A stretch of 7,417 bases of DNA from Porticoccaceae bacterium. Its GTDB lineage: Bacteria; Pseudomonadota; Gammaproteobacteria; Pseudomonadales; Porticoccaceae. Below the pieces are notes generated by a model. That model saw nothing but the letters and a program-made list of their open reading frames with translations, was not told where the DNA came from and searched no databases. The DNA is taken from contig JAUUYV010000078.1 in the NCBI GenBank assembly GCA_030590275.1, positions 1 to 7,417 of the forward strand. The letters are read 5' to 3'. The translations under genes were made by a program, and so were the position numbers. Of this stretch, positions 1-7,090 are shown in pieces (position 1 is the first letter of the stretch; each line of letters opens with the position of its first letter).

Positions 1-1
1 A

Positions 2-748
2 AAAAAAGTTACCGTGGGTAAACCTGATCCAGGTAACTCTCGGGCGGTGTTGCAGGCACTCACCCAGGCAACTCAAGCCTGTGTCGATGCCCAGTGCGCG
101 GCACTTATTACTGGCCCCATCCATAAAGGGGTCATTAACGATGCCGGCATTGCTTTTAGCGGACACACTGAATATCTCGCAGAGATCACCGCTACGCATC
201 GGGTGGTCATGATGCTGGCATGCGAAGGGCTGCGCGTAGCGCTTGCCACCACCCACCTCCCTTTAGCGCAAGTACCATCAGCAATAACTCAAGCCTCCTT
301 GACCGAAACTCTGGGTATCTTACATAGGGAACTGGAAACCAAATTCCGTATTTCCTCACCGCGCATTCTGGTTTGTGGCCTAAACCCCCACGCTGGCGAA
401 GGTGGGCATCTCGGCCACGAAGAAATCGACGTCATTACGCCGGTACTAGAGAACCTGCGCAGCAGGGGGCTAAATTTGATCGGTCCCCTGCCCGCAGACA
501 GCCTGTTCACTCCGAAGCACCTGAAAGATGCCGATGCGGTACTCGCCATGTACCACGATCAGGGTTTACCGGTACTTAAACACATGGGCTTCGGCAATGC
601 GGTTAATATCACACTGGGCCTTCCCATTATTCGCACCTCGGTTGATCACGGTGTGGCACTGGAGTTGGCTGCATCGGGCAACGCCGACACCAGGAGTTTA
701 AGTGCTGCCCTCAACTACGCTATTGAAATCTCCCAGGCAGAATCGTAG
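2..748 (+). CDS. pdxA: 4-hydroxythreonine-4-phosphate dehydrogenase PdxA (5' end cut by window)
   Basis: PdxA oxidises 4-phosphooxy-L-threonine with NAD(P)+. The product loses CO2 to give 3-amino-1-hydroxyacetone phosphate, which PdxJ uses to build pyridoxine 5'-phosphate (cytoplasmic, dimeric, metal-dependent). The frame is open from base 2, so the true start lies upstream. The GTG at 14 falls inside the conserved GKPDPGN stretch and is not a start. Counting from that codon there are 244 residues, which align with residues 86-329 of the E. coli enzyme as I remember it, so about 81 N-terminal residues are missing. The three metal-binding histidines are present with the E. coli spacing (166/211/266): TTHLPL (codon 254-256), [10 protein letters not shown] (389-391) and MYHDQGLP (554-556). 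[11 protein letters not shown] and RTSVDHG, also typical of PdxA, are intact. The gene ends with TAG 14 bases before the preferred rsmA start, in the usual pdxA-rsmA order. Confidence 0.97.
   Translation, partial: KKVTVGKPDPGNSRAVLQALTQATQACVDAQCAALITGPIHKGVINDAGIAFSGHTEYLAEITATHRVVMMLACEGLRVALATTHLPLAQVPSAITQASLTETLGILHRELETKFRISSPRILVCGLNPHAGEGGHLGHEEIDVITPVLENLRSRGLNLIGPLPADSLFTPKHLKDADAVLAMYHDQGLPVLKHMGFGNAVNITLGLPIIRTSVDHGVALELAASGNADTRSLSAALNYAIEISQAES
692..704 (+). promoter_or_regulatory. Shine-Dalgarno-like AGGAG and GTG inside pdxA, alternative rsmA start
   Basis: AGGAG at 692-696 is followed after five bases by GTG at 702-704, which is in frame with rsmA. Used as a start, it would give a 284-residue RsmA overlapping pdxA by 47 bases. 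The site looks better than what precedes the TTG at 762. However, the 20 extra residues do not resemble any RsmA N-terminus I know, and the AGGAG is also explained as pdxA codons for Thr-Arg-Ser. It is either a genuine early start or a coincidence, and I favour coincidence slightly. Confidence 0.35.
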
Positions 749-761
749 TGAGTGGCGCAGC

Positions 762-1556
762 TTGAGTACTCAAAACCACCGGCCCCGAAAACGCTTTGGT
801 CAAAACTTTCTGTGTGATCAACAGGTTATAGAAAATATAGTCGCTGCTATCGCTCCCAAAGCAGATCAAAAGGTCATCGAAATTGGTCCCGGCGAAGGCG
901 CGCTCACGGCGGAATTACTCGCGGCCAACTCCCGACTCACCGCTATCGAAATTGACCGTGACCTTTCCACTCAACTGCAGTCACGCTTTGCGCACTACCC
1001 TGAATTCAAGCTCATTGAAGGCGATGCCTTAAAAACCGATTACCGGACATTCGCCAGCTCAGATCAAAACCTGCGGGTAGTGGGTAATCTACCCTATAAC
1101 TTATCTACGCCCCTACTGTTCCACCTCCTGAGTTTTCGAGATCTTGTGCACGACATGCACTTTATGTTGCAAAAAGAAGTGGTCGACCGATTAGCGGCTA
1201 GCCCCGGTAATAAAACCTACGGACGTCTCAGCGTGATGGTGCAATACCACTGTAAGGTACAATCGTTGTTTGTGGTCCCACCGACAGCCTTTCGCCCCGC
1301 GCCTAAGGTCAATTCTGCCCTGGTACGTTTATCACCCCACAAAAGCATTAAACTCGTAGCAGATAATCAGCGCTTGTTTGAAACAGTGGTCAACACCAGT
1401 TTCCAGCAGCGCCGAAAAACACTACGGAACTGCCTCAAAACCCTGGTGCCGACAGAACATATGGACAAGCTTGGCTTGCCGCTCACCGTTCGACCAGATA
1501 CCTTAAGCGTTAATGATTTTGTTGCACTCAGCAACCGGATACACTCTCTACCATGA
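762..1556 (+). CDS. rsmA: 16S rRNA (adenine1518-N6/adenine1519-N6)-dimethyltransferase RsmA/KsgA
   Basis: RsmA uses S-adenosylmethionine to dimethylate two adjacent adenosines in the 3'-terminal helix of 16S rRNA, a late step and checkpoint in 30S assembly. Its loss gives kasugamycin resistance. With the TTG start at 762 the protein has 264 residues (E. coli 273). RKRFGQNFL begins at residue 9, about where it begins in other RsmA proteins, which is why I chose this start despite a weak upstream ribosome site. SAM-binding motif I, EIGPGEGALT, is at about 40-49. The acidic motif IEID is at 62-65 and the catalytic motif NLPY at 109-112. HFMLQKEVVDRL and FNQRRKT-like FQQRRKTLRN in the C-terminal half are family landmarks. 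The gene follows pdxA closely and its TGA overlaps the apaG ATG (ATGA), which suggests translational coupling. An in-frame GTG at 702 would add 20 residues. Confidence 0.95.
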   Translation: MSTQNHRPRKRFGQNFLCDQQVIENIVAAIAPKADQKVIEIGPGEGALTAELLAANSRLTAIEIDRDLSTQLQSRFAHYPEFKLIEGDALKTDYRTFASSDQNLRVVGNLPYNLSTPLLFHLLSFRDLVHDMHFMLQKEVVDRLAASPGNKTYGRLSVMVQYHCKVQSLFVVPPTAFRPAPKVNSALVRLSPHKSIKLVADNQRLFETVVNTSFQQRRKTLRNCLKTLVPTEHMDKLGLPLTVRPDTLSVNDFVALSNRIHSLP

Positions 1557-1927
1557 TGCAAAATGATATTGATATTGACGTTAAAACCCAACACCTGCCG
1601 CAACAGTCACAGCCAAACAAGCAACAGTTCGGGTTTGCCTACCAGATCACCATTACCAACAATGGTGATCGCAGCGTGCAATTAATCAGCCGTCACTGGA
1701 TCATTACCGACGCCACAGAAGAACGCCAGGAAGTCAAAGGCCTGGGTGTTATTGGTGAACAACCCCATATCGCCCCCGGAAAATCCTACCAATACACTAG
1801 TGGCGCGGTATTAAAGACCGAGACTGGCACCATGGAAGGCAGCTATCATATGACCTATGACGACGGCACCAGCTGCGACGTACCCATCCCCTTATTTTTA
1901 CTCGCGATACCGAGTGCCGTGCACTAA
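1553..1927 (+). CDS. apaG: ApaG domain protein (Co2+/Mg2+ efflux-associated)
   Basis: This is a small single-domain protein of 124 residues (E. coli ApaG has 125). ApaG folds as a fibronectin-III-like beta sandwich. Its biochemical role is unsettled: genetics in Salmonella linked it to cobalt resistance and magnesium efflux (CorD), and the fold suggests protein or nucleotide binding. Conserved features visible here are FAYQITITNNG (28-38), the SRHWIITDA strand (46-54), the glycine-rich loop GLGVIGEQPHIAPG (63-76) and YTSGA (81-85). The ATG overlaps the rsmA stop by four bases (ATGA) and has no obvious Shine-Dalgarno sequence, so expression probably depends on ribosomes ending rsmA. A second ATG at 1556-1558 would shorten the protein by one residue. 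The next gene is apaH, as in most gammaproteobacteria. Confidence 0.97.
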   Translation: MMQNDIDIDVKTQHLPQQSQPNKQQFGFAYQITITNNGDRSVQLISRHWIITDATEERQEVKGLGVIGEQPHIAPGKSYQYTSGAVLKTETGTMEGSYHMTYDDGTSCDVPIPLFLLAIPSAVH

Positions 1928-1930
1928 GGA
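1926..1930 (+). promoter_or_regulatory. Shine-Dalgarno for apaH
   Basis: AAGGA overlaps the last two bases of the apaG TAA stop and sits eight bases before the GTG at 1939. It supports that GTG as the apaH start. Confidence 0.7.
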
Positions 1931-1938
1931 ATACATCT

Positions 1939-2748
1939 GTGGCCACCTACGCCGTCGGTGATATCCAGGGCTGCCTGGAATCCCTGGAGCAATTATTAAC
2001 TAAAGTCGCTTTTGACCCGAAACACGATCGCCTGATATCTGTGGGTGATGTGGTTAACCGAGGCCCCCGCTCCCTCGATACACTCCGCTTTGTCAAACAG
2101 CTCGGCGGCAGCTTTCACATGGTACTGGGCAATCACGACCTCCACTTATTGGCTCTCGGAGCTGGCATCCGTTCCCCCACACCAAAAGACACCCTGGACG
2201 ACATATTAAACGCTCCGGATCGAGACGAGCTTCTACATTGGTTAACACAACAACCGCTACTATTAAAGATTGATGATTACCTGGTCGTACACGCCGGCAT
2301 CCCTCCCCTGTGGTCAGCCAGTGAAGCGCTTGCTCTTGCCGCAGAAGTGGAAACTGCTCTCCGCAAAAACAGCCTCCCCGTATTGAAAATAATGTACGGT
2401 GACAAGCCCGACTGGAAACCAGCACTCACCGGCAACGAGCGTCAACGCGCAATTATTAATGCGCTCACCCGTATGCGGTTTTGTGGCCCACAGGGCCAGC
2501 TCGATCTGATTACCAAAACCTCACCGGATCAGGCACCATCGGGCATGAAACCCTGGTACGACTATGACAAGCGCAAAGCCCGAAAGACCCCCATTATTTT
2601 TGGTCACTGGGCTGCCCTCATGGGCCAGGACTGTGGAGAAAACTTATTCCCGCTCGATACCGGGTGCGTGTGGGGTGGGAAGCTCCGTCTGCTTAATCTC
2701 GACTCCCAACAATACCATCACATCGAATGCCAGGAATCAGCAAAATAA
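1939..2748 (+). CDS. apaH: Bis(5'-nucleosyl)-tetraphosphatase, symmetrical (ApaH)
   Basis: ApaH cleaves diadenosine tetraphosphate symmetrically into two ADP. In bacteria it also removes Np4-type caps from the 5' ends of some RNAs. It is a cytoplasmic, divalent-metal calcineurin-like phosphoesterase. The GTG start gives MATYAVGD, matching the family N-terminus (E. coli MATYLIGD), and a good AAGGA lies eight bases upstream. The 269 residues compare with 280 in E. coli. Metallophosphatase motifs in order: GDIQG (7-11), GDVVNRG (36-42), GNHDLH (64-69), VVHAG (116-120), FGHWA with H223, and LDTGC with D240. The first motif has Gln where the superfamily consensus GDxHG has His; as I recall this is common in pseudomonad-type ApaH and not a defect. 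The MYGD and TRMRFC blocks, typical of ApaH, are also present. It is the last gene of the pdxA-rsmA-apaG-apaH run. Confidence 0.97.
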   Translation: MATYAVGDIQGCLESLEQLLTKVAFDPKHDRLISVGDVVNRGPRSLDTLRFVKQLGGSFHMVLGNHDLHLLALGAGIRSPTPKDTLDDILNAPDRDELLHWLTQQPLLLKIDDYLVVHAGIPPLWSASEALALAAEVETALRKNSLPVLKIMYGDKPDWKPALTGNERQRAIINALTRMRFCGPQGQLDLITKTSPDQAPSGMKPWYDYDKRKARKTPIIFGHWAALMGQDCGENLFPLDTGCVWGGKLRLLNLDSQQYHHIECQESAK

Positions 2749-2872
2749 TTGCAAGTCCCCATGGCTCTAGGCATTATGCACCCCCTAACCGATACAAACC
2801 TACAAGACTAATACGCTAAACTTGGGACCGCGCGCGAGGCCCTCTCAAAAGGTTTCATTACTAGCTAAAAGG

Positions 2873-3097
2873 ATGCTGATTTATTTTTAAAGTCTGACAA
2901 AAGAACCAGCGGGACAAACAAAAAATCGTTATTTAAAATACACTCATGGTTGGTTGAGCACGCGCCCAGAATACGGTATATCACCTGAATCCGCCTCGCC
3001 AACGGTAATTTACACTCCCGACCAAGAACATCAGCTCAATCGAATTGGCCAAGCACTGGTCCTATTTGAGCGCGGTTTTTCCTTAGGCAAAAAATAA
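2873..3097 (+). pseudogene. Possible decayed small gene (in-frame stop after five codons)
   Basis: An ATG at 2873, just after AAAAGG, reads MLIYF and then meets TAA at 2888-2890. Directly after that stop the same frame stays open for 68 codons to TAA at 3095-3097. That stretch has no ATG and no usable start near its beginning; its first GTG or TTG is the TTG at 2954. Its translation looks protein-like rather than low-complexity: it includes RYLKYTHGWLSTRPEYG and, near the end, LNRIGQALVLFERGFSLGKK, which would make an amphipathic helix. I do not recognise the family. It could be a small gene broken by one nonsense change, the tail of a lost gene (for example a regulator or adaptor once next to the pump), or chance. 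An open run of this length is not rare enough to settle the matter. Confidence 0.3.
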
Positions 3098-3125
3098 AAT
3101 TCCAGGTTTTCGGAGCAGATAATAC

Positions 3126-3230
3126 ATGACAGCCATTTTAGCCAACATAAAAAATAGTGGTCACTCAGCGACATTGTCGTTGTCGGTATTACTCAGCTTT
3201 ACGCTCTACTCAAACAGGACAGGGAAGTAA
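3126..3230 (+). CDS. Putative 34-residue leader or small membrane peptide upstream of the RND gene
   Basis: The ATG at 3126 is preceded by GGAG (3112-3115) ten bases upstream. The frame runs to TAA at 3228-3230, two bases before the GTG of the RND permease. The peptide begins MTAILANIKNSG and contains a moderately hydrophobic run, ATLSLSVLLSFTLYS (14-28), before a basic NRTGK end. It has no recognised homologue. The hydrophobic run and the position suggest three options: a leader whose translation couples to the pump gene, the surviving signal-peptide end of a periplasmic adaptor gene that was lost, or a chance ORF. The RND Shine-Dalgarno lies inside its last codons, which would suit coupling. 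Whether it is expressed cannot be judged from sequence alone. Confidence 0.35.
   Translation: MTAILANIKNSGHSATLSLSVLLSFTLYSNRTGK
3221..3225 (+). promoter_or_regulatory. Shine-Dalgarno for the RND permease gene
   Basis: AGGGA (within AGGGAAG) ends seven bases before the GTG at 3233 and supports that start. It overlaps the 3' end of the 34-codon ORF at 3126-3230. Confidence 0.65.
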
Positions 3231-3232
3231 TT

Positions 3233-6200
3233 GTGGCAATCGGCATAGCGGGACGTATCGCCCAATCTTTTATTCAATCCCCACTGACACCGCTCATCCT
3301 TATCGTTTCTGTAATACTGGGGGCGATGGCGCTATCGAGCATGCCCCAGGAAGAAGATCCGCAAATAACGGTTCCTTTCGTGGATATTTTTATTCCGACA
3401 CCGGGGGTAAGAGCAGAAGATATTATCGAGCTGGTGACTAAACCTTTTGAAGATATTCTAAAAGGCATAGACAACGTAGAACATATCTTTTCGACGACAC
3501 GAGATGATGGTATCGCCATTACCGTTCGCTTTGATACCGGGTTCGCCGACGACACCGCCGTTGCTCGTGTCAACGAGGCGATTGATGCCAACCGCCACCG
3601 CGTACCCGCCGATCTGGCGCCACCCATAGTGATAGGGCGCAGTATTGATGATGCTGCGGTCGTTGTGCTTACCCTTTCGCCCTTACCCGGTAACGAGGGC
3701 AGATGGACTTCTGACATGCTCTATGATTTAACAGAAGAGCTAAAACATGAACTCATTAAAGTCGATAATGTCGGCCTAAGCTATATCATCGGCGGCCACC
3801 CAAAAGAATTGCGCGTTGAACCTGATCCCGAGTTATTGTCGCTTTACGGCATTACTCTCAATCAGGTGGTAGAAAAAGTACGTAATGCCAACCAGGTATT
3901 TACCGCTGGAAGTTTACACAACGTCGACCAGTTAAGCCCTGTCATTGTCGGTCAGACCATGCAAGGCACCACCGACATTGGTTTACTCGTCATCACCACA
4001 ATGGACGGCCGACCGGTTTATTTACGCGATGTAGCCAAAGTGGTCATTGGAGCGAGTCTCGGGGAACACCGCGTATGGCAGATGCTACCTGTAGCTGAGG
4101 ATGGCAAATCCTATGAACGCCTACCAGCAGTCAGCCTGGCAATTGGTAAACGTAACGGGGCTAATGGTGTTTCCATTAGCCAGGATGTTTTAAAGCGTCT
4201 GGAACTGGTGCGCGGGAAGTTAATACCCGACGAGATAAATGTAGAAGTGACCCGGGATTACGGTGAAACAGCCGGACACAAATCTCGCGAAATGATGCTC
4301 CATCTGATTTTGGCTACCCTGGCTATCATTATTATTATGGGAGCCTTTCTAGGGTGGCGAGAAGGTATAGTAGTAGCCCTCGTTATTCCGTCAACAATAT
4401 TATTAACCTTTTTTACCTGCTGGCTGTTCGATATCACCCTCAACCGCGTCACCATGTATGGCATTATTTTTTCCATTGCCATCCTGGCCGACGACGCCAT
4501 TGTGGTGATAGAAAACATCTCCCGCCACTGGAAAATGCTAGCTGGCCGCAGCTGGCATCAGGCGACCATTGATGCCGTCGCCGAAGTCGGTAACCCCACT
4601 ATTATTGCTACTTTTACTGTCGTACTGGCCATGTTACCCATGCTTTTTATTGAGGGCTTTATTAAGTCATTTCTGGAGCCTATGCCAATAGCCTCCAGTG
4701 CGGCAATGCTATTTTCATTGGTGCTGGCTTTCACTGTCGTACCCTGGGCAATGCTGAAGTTACGCCATCCGAGCGGCAATCAAGAGTCGGATACAGACAG
4801 TAAGCCGCCAAAGGAGGCACTCGAAAACGATGTTAAAAAGGCCCAGGGGGGGCTCTTTGGCGCCATTGTTCGTACCACCATGAGCGGCATGCTCAGCACG
4901 CCGCGCAAAGCTAAGTACACCGTCTTTGCCGTAGTATTTCTCACCTTCCTCACCTTCTTGATGCCTTACTACAAACTTGTCCTCTTTAAAATTATGCCTT
5001 TTGATGACAAACAAGATATTCAATTACAGTTTGATCTACCGGAAGGCTCAACTCTGGAGGCGACCGAGCGCACGCTTGTCGAGGCCACCAGGTTAATTGA
5101 CGACATTGATGAAATTAAGAACATCCAGCTTTATGTTGGCGTAGCAGGGCCCTTTAACTTTTTTGGGTTAGTGCGTCAGGACTATCTGCGCAATGCGCCC
5201 GAGATGGGGGAGGTACGCATCAGGCTTTCCTCGACGTGGGAGCGCGAGCGGGAGAGCCACGAGATTGCTATGGAGATAAGGCAACGTTTAAAAGCACTTA
5301 AGCTGCCTGAAAATGCCAAAGTAGAATTGGTCGAATCACCACCGGGGCCACCAGCACCCTACATCATAGTCGCCGAAGTCTACGGTCCCGATGCAGAAAC
5401 CCGACGAGCCACCACGCGTAAAGTTCAAAAGGCCATTGACGCGGTCCCGGCTCTGGCTGAAAGCGACACTTCCCTGGGTAATCCGCAAACGCGTACGCGA
5501 GTCGCTATTGACCAGGAAAGCCTGGAATTTCACCAGATAGATGAAGGTACTGTTTACGGCACACTCCGCGCTTTATTACAGGGTGTACAGCTAGGCCAGT
5601 CCTATCGCGGCGATGGCCGCAACCCCATACCCATCGTACTACGTCAGCCGAAAGAATCATTGTTCCTGGGCGAACGAATCCTCTCGACACCTATCACCAC
5701 CAGGAATGGAGAGATTCGGGAACTGGGAGATGTGGTTAATGTTACTTCCGAGGTGGGCTCCTATCCGATTTATCGTCGCGACGGCCGCTTCGCCGATATA
5801 GTGATGGCGAGTATCAGAGGCGAGCACGACGATGCGCCCATGTATGCCCTGCAAGAAGTCGAAAAAAATATCGAAGCGATGGACTGGCCCCCAGGATTGC
5901 AGCCCGAAGTACGCTATTTTGGCCAACCAGAAGATGAGAGCAAACCAGCAGTACTATGGATGGGGGAGTGGGATATTACCCAGGAAACCTTCACTCAGCT
6001 CGGCAGCGCTTACTTTTTCGCTCTACTGGGTATCTATGTTTTGGTGGTCGGGCATTTCAGTAGTTTTAAAACGCCCATCGCGGTATTACTCCCAGTACCC
6101 CTTAGCTTCTCAGGCATTATTCTCGGGCACTGGATTATGGATGCAACCTACTCAATGCCTTCCACAATCGGCCTGATCGCACTGTCCGGTATTGTGGTCC

Positions 6201-6478
6201 GTAACTCTATTTTATTAATTGAATTTATCCATATGAAAAAACGCGAAGGTGCGCCCATGCGAACAGCCGCTCTCGAAGCAGCTGCCATTCGCGCAAAGCC
6301 CATCTTCTTAACCGCGCTTGCCGGTATCGCAGGCTCCGCCTTTATTTTGCCTGACTCCATGTTGCACGGTATGGGAGTAGCATTAATGTTTGGCCTGGCC
6401 TCTTCAACAGTACTTACCCTGGTAGTGATACCTGCGGTCTATGTGTGGTTGCGCGACGATGGCCAGACGGATTCTTAA
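3233..6478 (+). CDS. RND-superfamily efflux transporter permease subunit (AcrB-like)
   Basis: This is a complete 1081-residue inner-membrane proton-driven exporter of the resistance-nodulation-division type. Such pumps work as trimers with a periplasmic adaptor and an outer-membrane channel. The GTG start gives MAIGIAGRIAQSFI, a typical N-terminus for one branch of this family, and follows a good AGGGA. Layout: membrane segment 1 at about 17-35; the QEEDPQI block at 39-45; a first large periplasmic porter/docking region to about 345; segments 2-6 at about 350-510; a charged cytoplasmic linker at about 513-555; segment 7 near 560-580; a second periplasmic half to about 920; and segments 8-12 to the end. 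Segment 4 has LADDAIVVIEN with D420 and D421, the proton-relay pair (AcrB D407/D408). In segment 10, VVRNSILLIEF has R990 where AcrB has K940. Substrate cannot be told from sequence. No adaptor or channel gene adjoins it here. The reading frame is intact and shows no sign of decay. Confidence 0.93.
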   Translation: MAIGIAGRIAQSFIQSPLTPLILIVSVILGAMALSSMPQEEDPQITVPFVDIFIPTPGVRAEDIIELVTKPFEDILKGIDNVEHIFSTTRDDGIAITVRFDTGFADDTAVARVNEAIDANRHRVPADLAPPIVIGRSIDDAAVVVLTLSPLPGNEGRWTSDMLYDLTEELKHELIKVDNVGLSYIIGGHPKELRVEPDPELLSLYGITLNQVVEKVRNANQVFTAGSLHNVDQLSPVIVGQTMQGTTDIGLLVITTMDGRPVYLRDVAKVVIGASLGEHRVWQMLPVAEDGKSYERLPAVSLAIGKRNGANGVSISQDVLKRLELVRGKLIPDEINVEVTRDYGETAGHKSREMMLHLILATLAIIIIMGAFLGWREGIVVALVIPSTILLTFFTCWLFDITLNRVTMYGIIFSIAILADDAIVVIENISRHWKMLAGRSWHQATIDAVAEVGNPTIIATFTVVLAMLPMLFIEGFIKSFLEPMPIASSAAMLFSLVLAFTVVPWAMLKLRHPSGNQESDTDSKPPKEALENDVKKAQGGLFGAIVRTTMSGMLSTPRKAKYTVFAVVFLTFLTFLMPYYKLVLFKIMPFDDKQDIQLQFDLPEGSTLEATERTLVEATRLIDDIDEIKNIQLYVGVAGPFNFFGLVRQDYLRNAPEMGEVRIRLSSTWERERESHEIAMEIRQRLKALKLPENAKVELVESPPGPPAPYIIVAEVYGPDAETRRATTRKVQKAIDAVPALAESDTSLGNPQTRTRVAIDQESLEFHQIDEGTVYGTLRALLQGVQLGQSYRGDGRNPIPIVLRQPKESLFLGERILSTPITTRNGEIRELGDVVNVTSEVGSYPIYRRDGRFADIVMASIRGEHDDAPMYALQEVEKNIEAMDWPPGLQPEVRYFGQPEDESKPAVLWMGEWDITQETFTQLGSAYFFALLGIYVLVVGHFSSFKTPIAVLLPVPLSFSGIILGHWIMDATYSMPSTIGLIALSGIVVRNSILLIEFIHMKKREGAPMRTAALEAAAIRAKPIFLTALAGIAGSAFILPDSMLHGMGVALMFGLASSTVLTLVVIPAVYVWLRDDGQTDS

Positions 6479-6634
6479 CACTTCCTGCCGGCCCCCGAAC
6501 CAGGACTAAAATAAATAGGTGATGAACATGGAGTTATGGACGTAGAGTTAAAGCAAGGCCTGAGATGACACTAAGCTATAGCGGACGAATCTGACATAGT
6601 TCCGGAGCATCCAAAGAACCGCTAACAAAAATAT
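6479..6634. other. Convergent intergenic region between the RND gene and the HIT gene
   Basis: These 156 bases separate the TAA of the plus-strand RND gene from the stop of the minus-strand HIT gene. A terminator for both transcripts would be expected, but I see no strong stem followed by a T-run on either strand, only a short palindrome GCTATAGC around 6575. The only open frames are trivial, such as an eight-codon ATG stretch. Confidence 0.55.
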
Positions 6635-7084
6635 TTAGACAACAATACCTGCCGTTTTAAGATATTGATTCAACTTACTCATCAATTGCTTATCCCGCTC
6701 TGAATCAAACTGGGGAGCGGCGTCCCAATCATAAAACCAGACTGGTTTAGTTTTTAATTCTTCTGCTTCGCTATCAAACCTCGGAAACATATGAACGTGG
6801 AGAGCTGGCTCCAGGTTGCCTAATATTTCGTAGTTAATTCGAAGGGCTCCGGTAATTTCAAGTAAGCCATCACCCACCACAGACATTTCGTAGAGCAAAG
6901 TTTTACGCTGGCTTGCATTTAACTGGTTTAAATCATCCACCACCGGGTCAGGTAAGATCAGGCAATACCCCCTCAGGAATTGAGAAACCCCAAGAACCAC
7001 CCAACCGGAATTAACGCGGGCGATAGTTCTCGGGTTGTTAGCTGCCCGGCAGTCTTTTACCCATTGGTGGATTAATGTTGGCAT
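6635..7084 (-). CDS. HIT-family protein (histidine triad superfamily), modified triad
   Basis: The protein has 149 residues and resembles HIT-family nucleotide hydrolases or transferases, which act on the alpha-phosphate of nucleotide conjugates such as Ap4A, AMP-lysine or AMP-NH2. The HIT fold is visible from the GYCLILP strand (39-45, like the GH.L..P strand of the family), a helix around 56-79, and the signature at 94-102, reading ALHVHMFPR. Aligned on the conserved Pro-Arg, this corresponds to HxHxHxxPR with Ala94 in place of the first His. His96 (the position of the catalytic nucleophile) and His98 are kept, so activity is plausible but not certain. The exact substrate is unknown. The ATG at 7084 lies six bases after the stop of the upstream minus-strand dehydratase and has no strong Shine-Dalgarno, so it is probably translated from a shared mRNA. 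The physiological link to that enzyme is unclear. Confidence 0.85.
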   Translation of the reverse strand: MPTLIHQWVKDCRAANNPRTIARVNSGWVVLGVSQFLRGYCLILPDPVVDDLNQLNASQRKTLLYEMSVVGDGLLEITGALRINYEILGNLEPALHVHMFPRFDSEAEELKTKPVWFYDWDAAPQFDSERDKQLMSKLNQYLKTAGIVV

Positions 7085-7090
7085 TCGCTT

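Larger units (their letters stand above)
2749..3232 (+). other. 484-base region between apaH and the RND permease gene, no intact recognisable gene
   Basis: The region looks more AT-rich than its flanks, with A-runs near 2920 and 3089. I see no convincing rho-independent terminator after apaH: the GC-rich stretch around 2828-2844 (CGCGCGCGAGGCCCTC) forms only a short imperfect stem and has no following T-run. No strong sigma-70 promoter stands out. TTGCAA (2749-2754) with CATTAT 17 bases on, and a GATAAT at 3118-3123 lacking a good -35, are both weak. Two small open stretches inside it are listed separately. The RND gene presumably has its own promoter somewhere here. Confidence 0.6.

Noticed and set aside
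1953..1974. Gln instead of His in the first metallophosphatase motif of ApaH (GDIQG for GDxHG)
   Set aside because: The same GDxQGC form occurs, as I recall, in pseudomonad-type ApaH proteins, and all other metal and catalytic motifs are intact, so it is normal variation and not an inactivation.
2749..2777. TTGCAA and CATTAT spaced by 17 bases right after apaH, as a promoter for the RND gene
   Set aside because: Each hexamer matches consensus at only four of six positions, and the RND start is over 450 bases downstream. Matches of this quality are expected by chance.
2828..2860. GC-rich stretch after apaH considered as a rho-independent terminator
   Set aside because: The possible stem is short and imperfect and is followed by mixed sequence instead of a T-run.
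3118..3123. GATAAT as a possible -10 box just before the 34-codon ORF
   Set aside because: No acceptable -35 lies 16-18 bases upstream, and it is too close to the ATG at 3126 for the ORF to keep its ribosome site. Not supported as a promoter.
3173..3186. Tandem TTGTCG TTGTCG as a regulator-binding repeat upstream of the pump gene
   Set aside because: Only two six-base copies are present. They fall inside the small ORF as Leu-Ser codons, which is easily coincidental.
3157..3441. Overlapping plus-strand open frame with a GTG start at 3157 running into the RND gene
   Set aside because: It overlaps the strongly conserved RND N-terminus in another frame and its translation is rich in Arg, Tyr and Ser with no family resemblance. 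It is a shadow frame.
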